From Desulfobacterales bacterium (GTDB lineage: Bacteria > Desulfobacterota > Desulfobacteria > Desulfobacterales > RPRI01): a stretch of 21,589 nucleotides of DNA. The DNA lies in assembly GCA_030689795.1 (NCBI GenBank), contig JAUYEO010000259.1:1-21589 (forward strand), read 5' to 3'. The translations under genes were made by a program, and so were the position numbers. The notes under the pieces are model-generated. The model was not told the origin of the DNA. It was given only the letters and a program-made list of their open reading frames with translations, and searched no databases. Positions 1-6,262 of the stretch are shown piece after piece. Each line of letters begins with the position of its first letter. The stretch's first letter is position 1.

Positions 1-393
1 TTCAACTGTACGCAGGCTGTTTTTGGCGCCTTCTCTCCGGACCTCGGCATTCCGGAAAACATTGCATTTAAAATTGCATGCCCTTTCGGCGCCGAAATGG
101 GAAGGATGCAGGAAACATGCTGAGTTGTTACAGGCGCATTCATGGTGATTGGACTAAAGCATGGAAAAAGCAATGCAGAAGAAGAGCACTTGAAACAACT
201 GTCCTATGATCTTGTCAACAAATTCACCGAGATGTTCAAGGCGCGAAACAAAACCATAAAATGCAGGGATCTAATAGGAATAGATATTTCAACGAAGGAA
301 GGTTTAGATAAAGCCCGTGAAATGGGATTGTTTACATCATTATGCGCAAAATATGTTCAGGATGCTGTTGAAATAATTGAAATCATTTTATGA
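1..393 (+). CDS. C_GCAxxG_C_C family redox protein, probable selenoprotein with in-frame UGA (5' end outside window)
   Basis: The reading frame is open from base 1 and meets TGA at 121-123. It then continues in the same frame to TAA at 391-393. Both sides match one family, the putative redox-active C_GCAxxG_C_C proteins: NCTQAVFG and ACPFGAEMG and METC lie before the TGA, and VVTGAFMVIGLKHG, IKCRDLIG and LCAKYV after it. The usual family motif is CGAVTGA, so the TGA stands where Gly normally follows Cys, giving C-U-V-V-T-G. All expected cysteines are kept and there is no frameshift, which argues for selenocysteine insertion rather than decay. A hairpin follows directly (see SECIS-like entry). 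An ATG at 142 could give an 83-residue fragment, but it has no convincing ribosome site and would split the domain. The protein is probably cytoplasmic and its substrate is unknown. A recent GGA-to-TGA nonsense mutation is the alternative. The gene converges on the PilZ gene with a 19-base gap. Confidence 0.7.
121..166 (+). promoter_or_regulatory. Candidate bacterial SECIS element directly after UGA
   Basis: UGA is at 121-123. Bases 139-144 (UUCAUG) pair with 160-166 (CAUGGAA) with one bulged G at 163. UU 149-150 can pair with AA 156-157, leaving the apical loop GGACU at 151-155. The loop G residues lie about 27 bases after the UGA, inside the distance usual for bacterial SECIS elements, which carry unpaired G in the apical loop. 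The helix is short, so the support is moderate. Confidence 0.5.
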
Positions 394-412
394 CGGAGAG
401 ATATGGTCGGAA

Positions 413-754
413 TCATCCGGAATTTGCGGAAAGAATTTCTTTGAAATAGCCGTGATCTTTGTCCGAAATCTCAACAATGCAAACTCCGATTCCGACCGTT
501 TTATTTTCACCGTCTATCCCATACATATCCGACCAGACGACTTTTCCCGAAACTTCAATTGCATCGTAATCGGGAGGCCTTATATGCAATGTATATATTA
601 CATTCATAAGGAGAGGTTCATCACAGAATATGGAAACTCCCTGCGCGCTTATATTCGTTGTTTCACCCTCAACAGTTCCGCTTTTCATGATAATCGTGAC
701 GGGCCATTTGACATCCATCCTGTAATGCATCCGTCTGTCGGCAGGGTCGCTCAA
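413..754 (-). CDS. PilZ domain protein, probable c-di-GMP receptor
   Basis: This is a small single-domain PilZ protein of 113 residues. The c-di-GMP binding signature is complete: R8-x3-R12 within RRMHYR near the N-terminus and N34-x-S36-x2-G39 (NISAQG) at the start of the beta barrel. No membrane segment or second domain is present, so it is a cytoplasmic effector that must act on an unidentified partner. The start is TTG at 754: AGGAGG at 767-762 lies 7 bases upstream of it. A further TTG at 760 is only one base from that site and is unlikely. A good promoter lies upstream (822-850). A GGDEF cyclase is transcribed away on the other strand at 1171, so maker and reader of the signal are neighbours, although not in one operon. 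Confidence 0.88.
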   Translation of the reverse strand: MSDPADRRMHYRMDVKWPVTIIMKSGTVEGETTNISAQGVSIFCDEPLLMNVIYTLHIRPPDYDAIEVSGKVVWSDMYGIDGENKTVGIGVCIVEISDKDHGYFKEILSANSG

Positions 755-821
755 CGTCAAACCTCCTGTGTTAAAGATACTTTATTTGAAGAATTTACAA
801 AAGAAATAACAGTTTAAATCT

Positions 822-850
822 AATCTATTAAAAAACCGATATAATGTCAA
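822..850 (-). promoter_or_regulatory. Sigma-70-like promoter for the PilZ gene
   Basis: Read on the minus strand, TTGACA (850-845) is followed after 17 bases by TAGATT (827-822). The -35 box is perfect and the -10 box matches 4 of 6. The PilZ start lies about 68 bases further on. The site runs into the end of the weak 847-1134 reading frame, which is another reason not to call that frame a gene. Confidence 0.6.
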
Positions 851-890
851 ACATTAACCTGCCTTATCCTAACCCCGGTAAACGGGACTT

Positions 891-994
891 TTTTCAGTAC
901 CCCCTTGAGGGGTGTAAGTGCGTTAACGAAAATATTTTCTGCCGCTCTTTTCAGTACCCCCTTGAGGGGTAGGAAAACGCAGAAAATATTTTCT
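891..994. repeat. Composite intergenic repeat: 23-base direct repeats plus inverted AT-rich 15-mers
   Basis: The same 23 bases occur at 891-913 and 948-970. Each copy contains the small hairpin ACCCC-CTTGA-GGGGT. Interleaved with them is an inverted pair: GAAAATATTTTCTGC at 928-942 and its exact reverse complement at 979-993, each built around an AT-rich palindrome. The whole lies in the 755-1170 stretch, which holds no convincing gene. A 95-codon minus-strand frame (847-1134) crosses it, but its protein only reflects the repeats (PLKGVLK twice). The layout looks like a small dispersed intergenic element. No transposase is present. Confidence 0.7.
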
Positions 995-1096
995 AACTTA
1001 CTAATAAACCGACTCTTTGAGGTACCACGGTAATTTTGCTTGACTAATTCCATCAGATTATTCATGTAATTAGAAACTCGACTGTGTCCAGATTTG

Positions 1097-1115
1097 GTTT
1101 CCGGATGGAAACTAA
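1097..1115 (+). repeat. REP-like palindrome, copy 1
   Basis: GTTTCCGGATGGAAAC (1097-1112) is a perfect stem-loop, with 6-base arms GTTTCC/GGAAAC and loop GGAT. The 18 bases from 1098 to 1115 recur exactly, inverted, at 4187-4204. Variants lie at 4316-4363. Confidence 0.75.
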
Positions 1116-1170
1116 TTAAAAATAATTTTTTCATGATATCTGTTTTAAGAAACAGGGGAGATACTCATCT

Positions 1171-2124
1171 ATGAATATCAAATCAGGTATAATTCCTTTG
1201 AATTTTTCCGGAATCCTCAGAGATTACCTGGATAATCTGTCCGATCTGGTCATAATCGTTCTCGACCAGCACGAAAACATACTTGAATGCAACAGCGCCT
1301 TTTTGAAGCTGATGAATCTTCCCGGAAAGCCTCATGGCCGAAATATCGGCTCTTTCATATCGGCTGACACCCTCGGTTCCATAATCATAAATATAAAAGA
1401 GACACGGCCCCCCAGTGAATGCCATCTTAAGTTCTTATCCGACAAATCCGGAAGTCATATCCTAAGGTGTTTTTTTTTCAGCGACGAAGAAAATATTATA
1501 CTCCTTGGTGAAAAACTAATACCGGGCATGGATGACATCGTTGAAAAGCTCCGCCGGTTGAACGATGAGTTCGCGACCATGACACGGGAATTAACAAAAA
1601 AAAGCATTGCTCTTGAAAAGGCAAAATCCAGGATAAGAGAGCTCAGCCGCATCGACTCTTTAACCGGCCTCTTGAATCGCAGATCTTTCCACGAGGCGTT
1701 CAATAGAACTTTTTCCTATACCATAAGGCATAATCAGCCTCTCTCTCTTTCAATTGCAGCTCTCGATGGTTTCAAATCCATAAACATCACATACGGACAC
1801 GGCATGGGAGAAAGGTTGCTTGTCGCCTTTTCCGGTATCCTGCAAAGCATATTGCGAACCGAAGATATTGTCTGCCGGTTTGGAGGCGAGGAATTTATTC
1901 TGCTGATCCCAGGCGCAAAAGCAGAAGAAGCTTCTGTCCTTATCGAAAGAATCAGAAAAACTGCCGAGGCATTCGTAATATCCGGCTTTGACGGCAAAAT
2001 TACCGCAAGTTTCGGAATTGCCCAGTTGATGCAAACAGATACCTTTGAAAGCCTTTTAAAAAAAGCGGATGAAGCTCTTTACGAGGCAAAGTCCGCAGGG
2101 AAAAACAGGTGGGTTATAAAGTAA
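1171..2124 (+). CDS. GGDEF diguanylate cyclase with N-terminal PAS-like sensor
   Basis: This 317-residue protein is predicted to make cyclic di-GMP from two GTP. Residues 15-115 look like a PAS-type sensory domain (LDNLSDLVIIVLDQHENI is typical PAS entry sequence). Residues 118-158 are a charged, probably coiled-coil linker. Residues 158-317 form the GGDEF domain, beginning SRIDSLTGLLNRRSF. The active site is GGEEF at 238-242. An inhibitory I-site RxxD (R229-T-E-D232) lies five residues before it, so product inhibition is likely. There is no transmembrane segment, so it should be cytosolic. The ATG at 1171 is preceded by AGGGGAG about 10 bases upstream. A short palindrome (CTGTTT-TAAG-AAACAG, 1140-1155) overlaps the leader and could affect translation, which is speculative. 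It ends 30 bases before the convergent RNase gene. Confidence 0.92.
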   Translation: MNIKSGIIPLNFSGILRDYLDNLSDLVIIVLDQHENILECNSAFLKLMNLPGKPHGRNIGSFISADTLGSIIINIKETRPPSECHLKFLSDKSGSHILRCFFFSDEENIILLGEKLIPGMDDIVEKLRRLNDEFATMTRELTKKSIALEKAKSRIRELSRIDSLTGLLNRRSFHEAFNRTFSYTIRHNQPLSLSIAALDGFKSINITYGHGMGERLLVAFSGILQSILRTEDIVCRFGGEEFILLIPGAKAEEASVLIERIRKTAEAFVISGFDGKITASFGIAQLMQTDTFESLLKKADEALYEAKSAGKNRWVIK

Positions 2125-2154
2125 CTTTATCAGGTTGCCGCTCCATCTTGTCCT

Positions 2155-4260
2155 TCATCCCATGAATACGGAAAGAACGTCCCTTCTGGCATTAACATGC
2201 ATTATTGTAACCTGGATAAGATCCTCCGGCTTTAAATCTATGCCGCTTGAGGATGGAAGCTCGCATTCCAGCATGTATTCGGGTATTAGTATCTGGTAGC
2301 TGCTTTTCCTTTTCCCGAGAACAATTGCTTCTTCCTTCTGGCCGGTTCTTTTTTCCAGATACTTCAGCAGCCAGTACCTGCTTCTTTTTGACTGGATGCT
2401 TGACACATTTGCCATCGGCTGCTCGACCTGCCGTATCAGGCCGTCTATCTCTTCCCGCGCATATGGTGTGTCGAGGCCGTGTATAGCCCGTATCTGGCGC
2501 TGGGTAATGAGATCATAATATTTCCTTATAGGAGAAGTCGCCGTAACATAGCAATCGAGTCCGAGTCCCGAGTGGCGTTCCGGCCTGGAACCGAGAACGA
2601 ACCGGCTTAAAAGTCTCCTTTGCATATAATTTTGGAAAAGCGTGCCTTCTTCTCCCTTATAAAGACGGTCCCTCGGGCCGGGCTGTGTCCTGAAAACTGC
2701 CGGAGTATTGTTTTCAGCAAGAAACCTTGCCATGAGCCAGTTGGCCATGATCATGATTTCGGATACCATCATTCTGCCGGGACTCTCCCTGTTTATCCTG
2801 TTTACCGATATTACCCCGTTTTCATCTATCCATATATTGATATCGGGCATTGTTATGTGAACAGCGCCCGAATCGAGTCTTGCCTGGCGGAACTTTTTAG
2901 CAAGATCACATAGTAAGGCTATACCTTTGTTATCTTCAACGGCGGTGTTCGCATCATAATAGGTCATCTGGTGCTTAACCCTGACAAGGCTTGGGAAAAT
3001 ATCATATCCGGTGATATCGGCCGAGGGCTTGATGTTTGCCATTATGCTTATGCATGGACGCAGCTCTCCTGCTTTAAGGCTGCAGAGGTCTTCGGCGAAG
3101 GACGGGGGAAGCATCGATATTTTCAGGTCGGGCATATAAATCGAACTTCCCCGGTTAAGCGCCTCCCTGTCGATAACATCTCCCTTTTTTATAAAATGAG
3201 CTACATCAGCTATATGGATGCCGATGCGGTAATGATCTCCCATATCTTCAATGCTCAATGCATCGTCAAAATCAAGGGTCGCCTGGCCGTCAATTGTAAC
3301 TACCGGAAGGTCGGTCAAGTCAGTCCGCTTTCCATCCGAAGAAAAAGTCCCGGGAGATAAGAGCGTTTCGCTGACCCTGTTCAATACCGGCTCCGGAAAA
3401 GATGCGGGTATGCCCAGCCTGTACAGATCTATGTTTTCGTTCTCATCGAATATCCCGAGTCGCACAAAAAGGCGGAAAAGGCCTTCTCCCTGGTCAATAC
3501 CGGCTTTTTCTAAAATTGCATTCCCGACTGTATAATGGCTGCTCTCTTTTCCCAGCATATACAGCGACTTGAGAATTTCGGCAAATTCCCTGCTCTTATC
3601 GTTAAGTACGCCGGGCATAAAAGGCTTGCTGATTGTTTCCCTGACCCATCTGCTTCCTTCCGTAACCAGCCTGTTTTTTCTTTCGATTTCTTTTTCCCTT
3701 GCATCAATCTGCTCAACAACATCTTCAGAATTCGGGAAAAACCTGTCGCAATCGAACTTGAAATACATCCTGTTGTTGAAAAAAGCCCTCACAACAGCGG
3801 ATTCATGATCGCCGTTGGGATTTTCCGGAAAACAGAAATGGGTCATTGCGGGAAGGTCTATCCACTCCTGCTCCGAGTTCAGGACTTCCCATAATCTTTT
3901 GATATTTATACTGTTTATAAGCGATTTTCGCCTGTTTGAAATTTCCCTGAGAGCGTCCACAATCCTGTTCCTGCCCATAGACAGGTTAAGATTCATTTTG
4001 CACTTGTGAGAAAGCCGGTGCATGGAGAGGTTAACTTCCCGGTCCGTTTCGGTTAAGAGCTTAAGTCTTTGATTTTTAACCTCCAAAACAACCGCGCACA
4101 TGATTTTCTGAGAGTCTATATACTCAACTATATTTCCTGATTCCATGAGTTTATAATAACAGTCGGGCTTTAAAAAGTCAACGCAGTTAGTTTCCATCCG
4201 GAAATGGCCCTTTTGTGCGATCTCTGTGTCAATCTGCGGGATTTCTTGTGCGGCATACAT
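2155..4260 (-). CDS. RNase II/RNase R family 3'-5' exoribonuclease (RNB domain)
   Basis: This 701-residue protein carries a complete RNB catalytic domain in its middle and C-terminal half. The metal-binding Asp cluster is intact (TIDGQATLDFDDAL), followed by IGIHIADVAHF. The RNA-binding Arg motif is present (TSPIRKYYDLITQRQ). The C-terminus has a short beta-rich S1-like tail, smaller than in E. coli RNase R. The N-terminal third is not a canonical pair of cold-shock domains, so it belongs to a divergent RNB subgroup and substrate specificity cannot be assigned. The ATG at 4260 has a perfect GGAGG 8 bases upstream. However, codons 19-24 lie inside a copy of the TTTCCGGATGGAAAC repeat, and the family-like sequence begins near MESGNIVEYID, so an internal start at 4146 (663 residues, weak ribosome site) is possible. 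It converges on the GGDEF gene. Confidence 0.88.
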   Translation of the reverse strand: MYAAQEIPQIDTEIAQKGHFRMETNCVDFLKPDCYYKLMESGNIVEYIDSQKIMCAVVLEVKNQRLKLLTETDREVNLSMHRLSHKCKMNLNLSMGRNRIVDALREISNRRKSLINSINIKRLWEVLNSEQEWIDLPAMTHFCFPENPNGDHESAVVRAFFNNRMYFKFDCDRFFPNSEDVVEQIDAREKEIERKNRLVTEGSRWVRETISKPFMPGVLNDKSREFAEILKSLYMLGKESSHYTVGNAILEKAGIDQGEGLFRLFVRLGIFDENENIDLYRLGIPASFPEPVLNRVSETLLSPGTFSSDGKRTDLTDLPVVTIDGQATLDFDDALSIEDMGDHYRIGIHIADVAHFIKKGDVIDREALNRGSSIYMPDLKISMLPPSFAEDLCSLKAGELRPCISIMANIKPSADITGYDIFPSLVRVKHQMTYYDANTAVEDNKGIALLCDLAKKFRQARLDSGAVHITMPDINIWIDENGVISVNRINRESPGRMMVSEIMIMANWLMARFLAENNTPAVFRTQPGPRDRLYKGEEGTLFQNYMQRRLLSRFVLGSRPERHSGLGLDCYVTATSPIRKYYDLITQRQIRAIHGLDTPYAREEIDGLIRQVEQPMANVSSIQSKRSRYWLLKYLEKRTGQKEEAIVLGKRKSSYQILIPEYMLECELPSSSGIDLKPEDLIQVTIMHVNARRDVLSVFMG
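4187..4204 (-). repeat. REP-like palindrome, copy 2, inside the RNB gene's 5' coding end
   Basis: TTTCCGGATGGAAACTAA on the minus strand is identical to 1098-1115. It lies in frame within the N-terminal extension of the RNB protein and encodes the residues around HFRMETN. Confidence 0.75.
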
Positions 4261-4315
4261 TGCGTATGCCTCCGCGCAATCCCTTGATTTCCTTGAGCTT
4301 GCCCAAAATTGCCTA

Positions 4316-4363
4316 TTTCCGGATTGGAAACATAATTGTATCCATAATTTGTTTCCGGATGGA
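4316..4363 (+). repeat. REP-like palindromes, copies 3 and 4 (diverged)
   Basis: Copy 3, TTTCCGGATTGGAAAC (4316-4331), has one extra T in the loop. Copy 4, GTTTCCGGATGGA (4351-4363), has lost the end of its right arm. Together with the copy at 4187-4204 they give three copies within 180 bases around the RNB gene start. Confidence 0.65.
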
Positions 4364-4400
4364 CAATAGTTACATATGAAGTGACATATGCTTCAATTGT

Positions 4401-4428
4401 TTGACCTGGGGCTGCTTTTTATTATAAT
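4401..4428 (+). promoter_or_regulatory. Sigma-70-like promoter for the ABC exporter operon
   Basis: TTGACC (4401-4406) is followed after 16 bases by a perfect TATAAT (4423-4428). Transcription would begin near 4435, about 60 bases before the first exporter codon. The leader holds the palindrome CCGGTT-T-AACCGG (4481-4493), a possible operator or RNA hairpin. Confidence 0.65.
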
Positions 4429-4463
4429 AGAATTTTTGTGTCTTTGTGGCTTCGTGCGAGAAA

Positions 4464-4511
4464 ATGAAATTCTTCTGGTTCCGGTTTAACCGGGTTTGGA
4501 ACATGTTGTGA
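4464..4511 (+). other. Possible 15-codon leader peptide overlapping the exporter start
   Basis: ATG at 4464 opens a frame for MKFFWFRFNRVWNML and ends with TGA at 4509-4511. Its stop overlaps an in-frame GTG (4508) of the exporter gene in the arrangement GTGA, which is typical of translational coupling. The peptide is rich in Phe, Trp and Arg. There is no clear Shine-Dalgarno sequence, so this is a suggestion only. Confidence 0.25.
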
Positions 4512-6262
4512 AAGCTGTGAAATCGGTTAATTTAATAAAACCCTATTTTATCGAAAACCGCCTTGCAATAGCCGCAGGCCTGATCTGCCTCATAGCCGTA
4601 GATTTTCTGCAGCTTATAATTCCGCGCATAATAAAAAGGGTAGTCGATGATCTTACATTTTTCCGGGCAGATCCCGAAAAACTTGCCGTATATGCCTTAT
4701 ATATTATCAGTATTGCATTATTAATGTCTTTTTTCAGATATTTATGGCGAAAATATCTCATAGGCGCCTCAAGGATTGTGGAGGAAGGCTTAAGGAACAG
4801 GCTGTTTGCCCATATCCAGACCCTTTCTTCATCTTACTTTGACAGGACAAAGACCGGCGATCTCATGGCGCATGCCACAAACGACATACAGCATGTCAGA
4901 ATGGCCATAGGAATGGGAATAGTCGCCTTGACTGACGCGGTAATTTTAGGCGCGGCAGCCATCGGTTTCATGGCCTATATCAATACAACTCTTACCCTGT
5001 TTGCTCTTATCCCGATGCCCTTGATTATTTTCGGAACAAGGTTTTTCAGCAGGAAAATGCACAGGCTTTACAAATCGGTTCAGGAATCCTTTTCCGAACT
5101 CACAGAAGCGGTGCGCGAACAGTTTGCAGGAATCCAGATAATCAAGGCTTATACACGGGAAAAAGAAGAGAGCACCTATATTGAAGCAAAGTCAAAAGAT
5201 TACATCGACAGGAATATAAGGCTTGTCAGGATTACCGGCTTTTTTTTCCCCATGATGCTCCTTCTGTCAAATATAAGCCTTGCCATCGTGCTTTATCTTG
5301 GAGGAAGGCAGACAATATATTCTACAATAACGCCCGGCGATTTTGTGGCGTTCATAAACTATCTTGGTCTTATCACCTGGCCGATGATGGCAATGGGATG
5401 GGTCACAAATCTGATCCAGCGGGGGAAAGCATCCCTCGACAGGATAAACAGCATAATGGAAACCGCTCCCGAAATTCGCGATACCGGCGATGCAAAGAGA
5501 ATAAAATACGGCGCAGGAGAAATAACCTTTGAAGATGTGACGTTTTCTTACAACCACGGCTCTCCCCCGGTCTTATCGGCCGTCAATATCAGTGTTGAAA
5601 AGGGAGAAATCCTTGGGATTGCAGGGCCTCCGGGAAGCGGAAAAACTTCTCTTTTAAGTCTTATTCCAAGGCTGTACGATGTTTCGGGCGGACGAATACT
5701 TATAGACGGTGAAGATATCCGCTCAATAAAACTTTCCGATATAAGGTCGATGATCTCTTTCATGCTCCAGGAGCCTTTTTTGTTTGACGGGACAATCCGC
5801 GACAACATTACCCTTGGAGACAGAAGCATAAAGGATTCCGGTCTGGAAGGTCTGCTGAAAAAAGCCTCTCTTTCCGGAACAATAAAGAATTTTCCGGCCG
5901 GCCTTGATACGATCGTGGGAGAAAAAGGAATTATCCTTTCAGGAGGCCAGAAGCAAAGAATTGCCCTTGCAAGATCGCTTCTCTCCGATTCACCCATACT
6001 CATTCTTGATGACCCGGTAAGCCAGGTGGATGCCGAAACAGGCTCTGCAATCATAAAGAATATAAGGTCCATGACGGAAGAAAAGACAATTATCATAGTT
6101 TCGCACCGTCTTTCGGCGCTCTCTTTTGCCGATAAGATAATCGTGATCGACAGAGGCAGGATCACGGAATCGGGAAACCATGCTTTCCTCATGGAGCTTG
6201 GAAAGTATTATGCGAAAACATTCCGAATGCAGGCTATCGAAGAGGAAATGAATGCGATTTAA
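4496..6262 (+). CDS. ABC exporter subunit with non-catalytic nucleotide site (TMD-NBD half-transporter)
   Basis: This is a 588-residue half-transporter with six predicted membrane helices (about residues 15-300) followed by one ATPase domain. Walker A is GPPGSGKT (377-384), the signature is LSGGQ (481-485) and Walker B ends LDDP. The catalytic Glu after Walker B is replaced by Asp (D506). This matches the degenerate half of heterodimeric exporters of the BmrC/BmrD (YheI/YheH) and TM287/288 type, in which only one of the two ATP sites is active. The partner is the next gene, overlapping by 11 bases. The start is uncertain: TTG at 4496 gives the full frame, while GTG at 4508 overlaps a possible leader peptide stop. 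Neither has a clear Shine-Dalgarno. Expression is from the promoter at 4401-4428. The exported substrate cannot be told from sequence and could be a drug, lipid or peptide. Confidence 0.9.
   Translation: MEHVVKAVKSVNLIKPYFIENRLAIAAGLICLIAVDFLQLIIPRIIKRVVDDLTFFRADPEKLAVYALYIISIALLMSFFRYLWRKYLIGASRIVEEGLRNRLFAHIQTLSSSYFDRTKTGDLMAHATNDIQHVRMAIGMGIVALTDAVILGAAAIGFMAYINTTLTLFALIPMPLIIFGTRFFSRKMHRLYKSVQESFSELTEAVREQFAGIQIIKAYTREKEESTYIEAKSKDYIDRNIRLVRITGFFFPMMLLLSNISLAIVLYLGGRQTIYSTITPGDFVAFINYLGLITWPMMAMGWVTNLIQRGKASLDRINSIMETAPEIRDTGDAKRIKYGAGEITFEDVTFSYNHGSPPVLSAVNISVEKGEILGIAGPPGSGKTSLLSLIPRLYDVSGGRILIDGEDIRSIKLSDIRSMISFMLQEPFLFDGTIRDNITLGDRSIKDSGLEGLLKKASLSGTIKNFPAGLDTIVGEKGIILSGGQKQRIALARSLLSDSPILILDDPVSQVDAETGSAIIKNIRSMTEEKTIIIVSHRLSALSFADKIIVIDRGRITESGNHAFLMELGKYYAKTFRMQAIEEEMNAI

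Noticed and set aside
142..393. Stand-alone 83-residue protein from the ATG after the UGA
   Set aside because: It would lack half of the family cysteines and has no ribosome site. The frame before the UGA matches the same family.
377..817. A 146-codon plus-strand frame opposite the PilZ gene
   Set aside because: It is the antisense shadow of a clear PilZ protein and has no domain or ribosome site.
891..970. CRISPR array
   Set aside because: Only two direct repeats are present, there are no further units, and no cas gene is near.
847..1134. A 95-codon minus-strand reading frame
   Set aside because: Its protein is made of the translated repeats (PLKGVLK twice and the REP-like palindrome), it runs into the PilZ promoter, and it resembles no family.
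5548..6192. A long minus-strand frame (214 codons)
   Set aside because: It is antisense to the ATPase domain of the exporter and has no recognisable domain.
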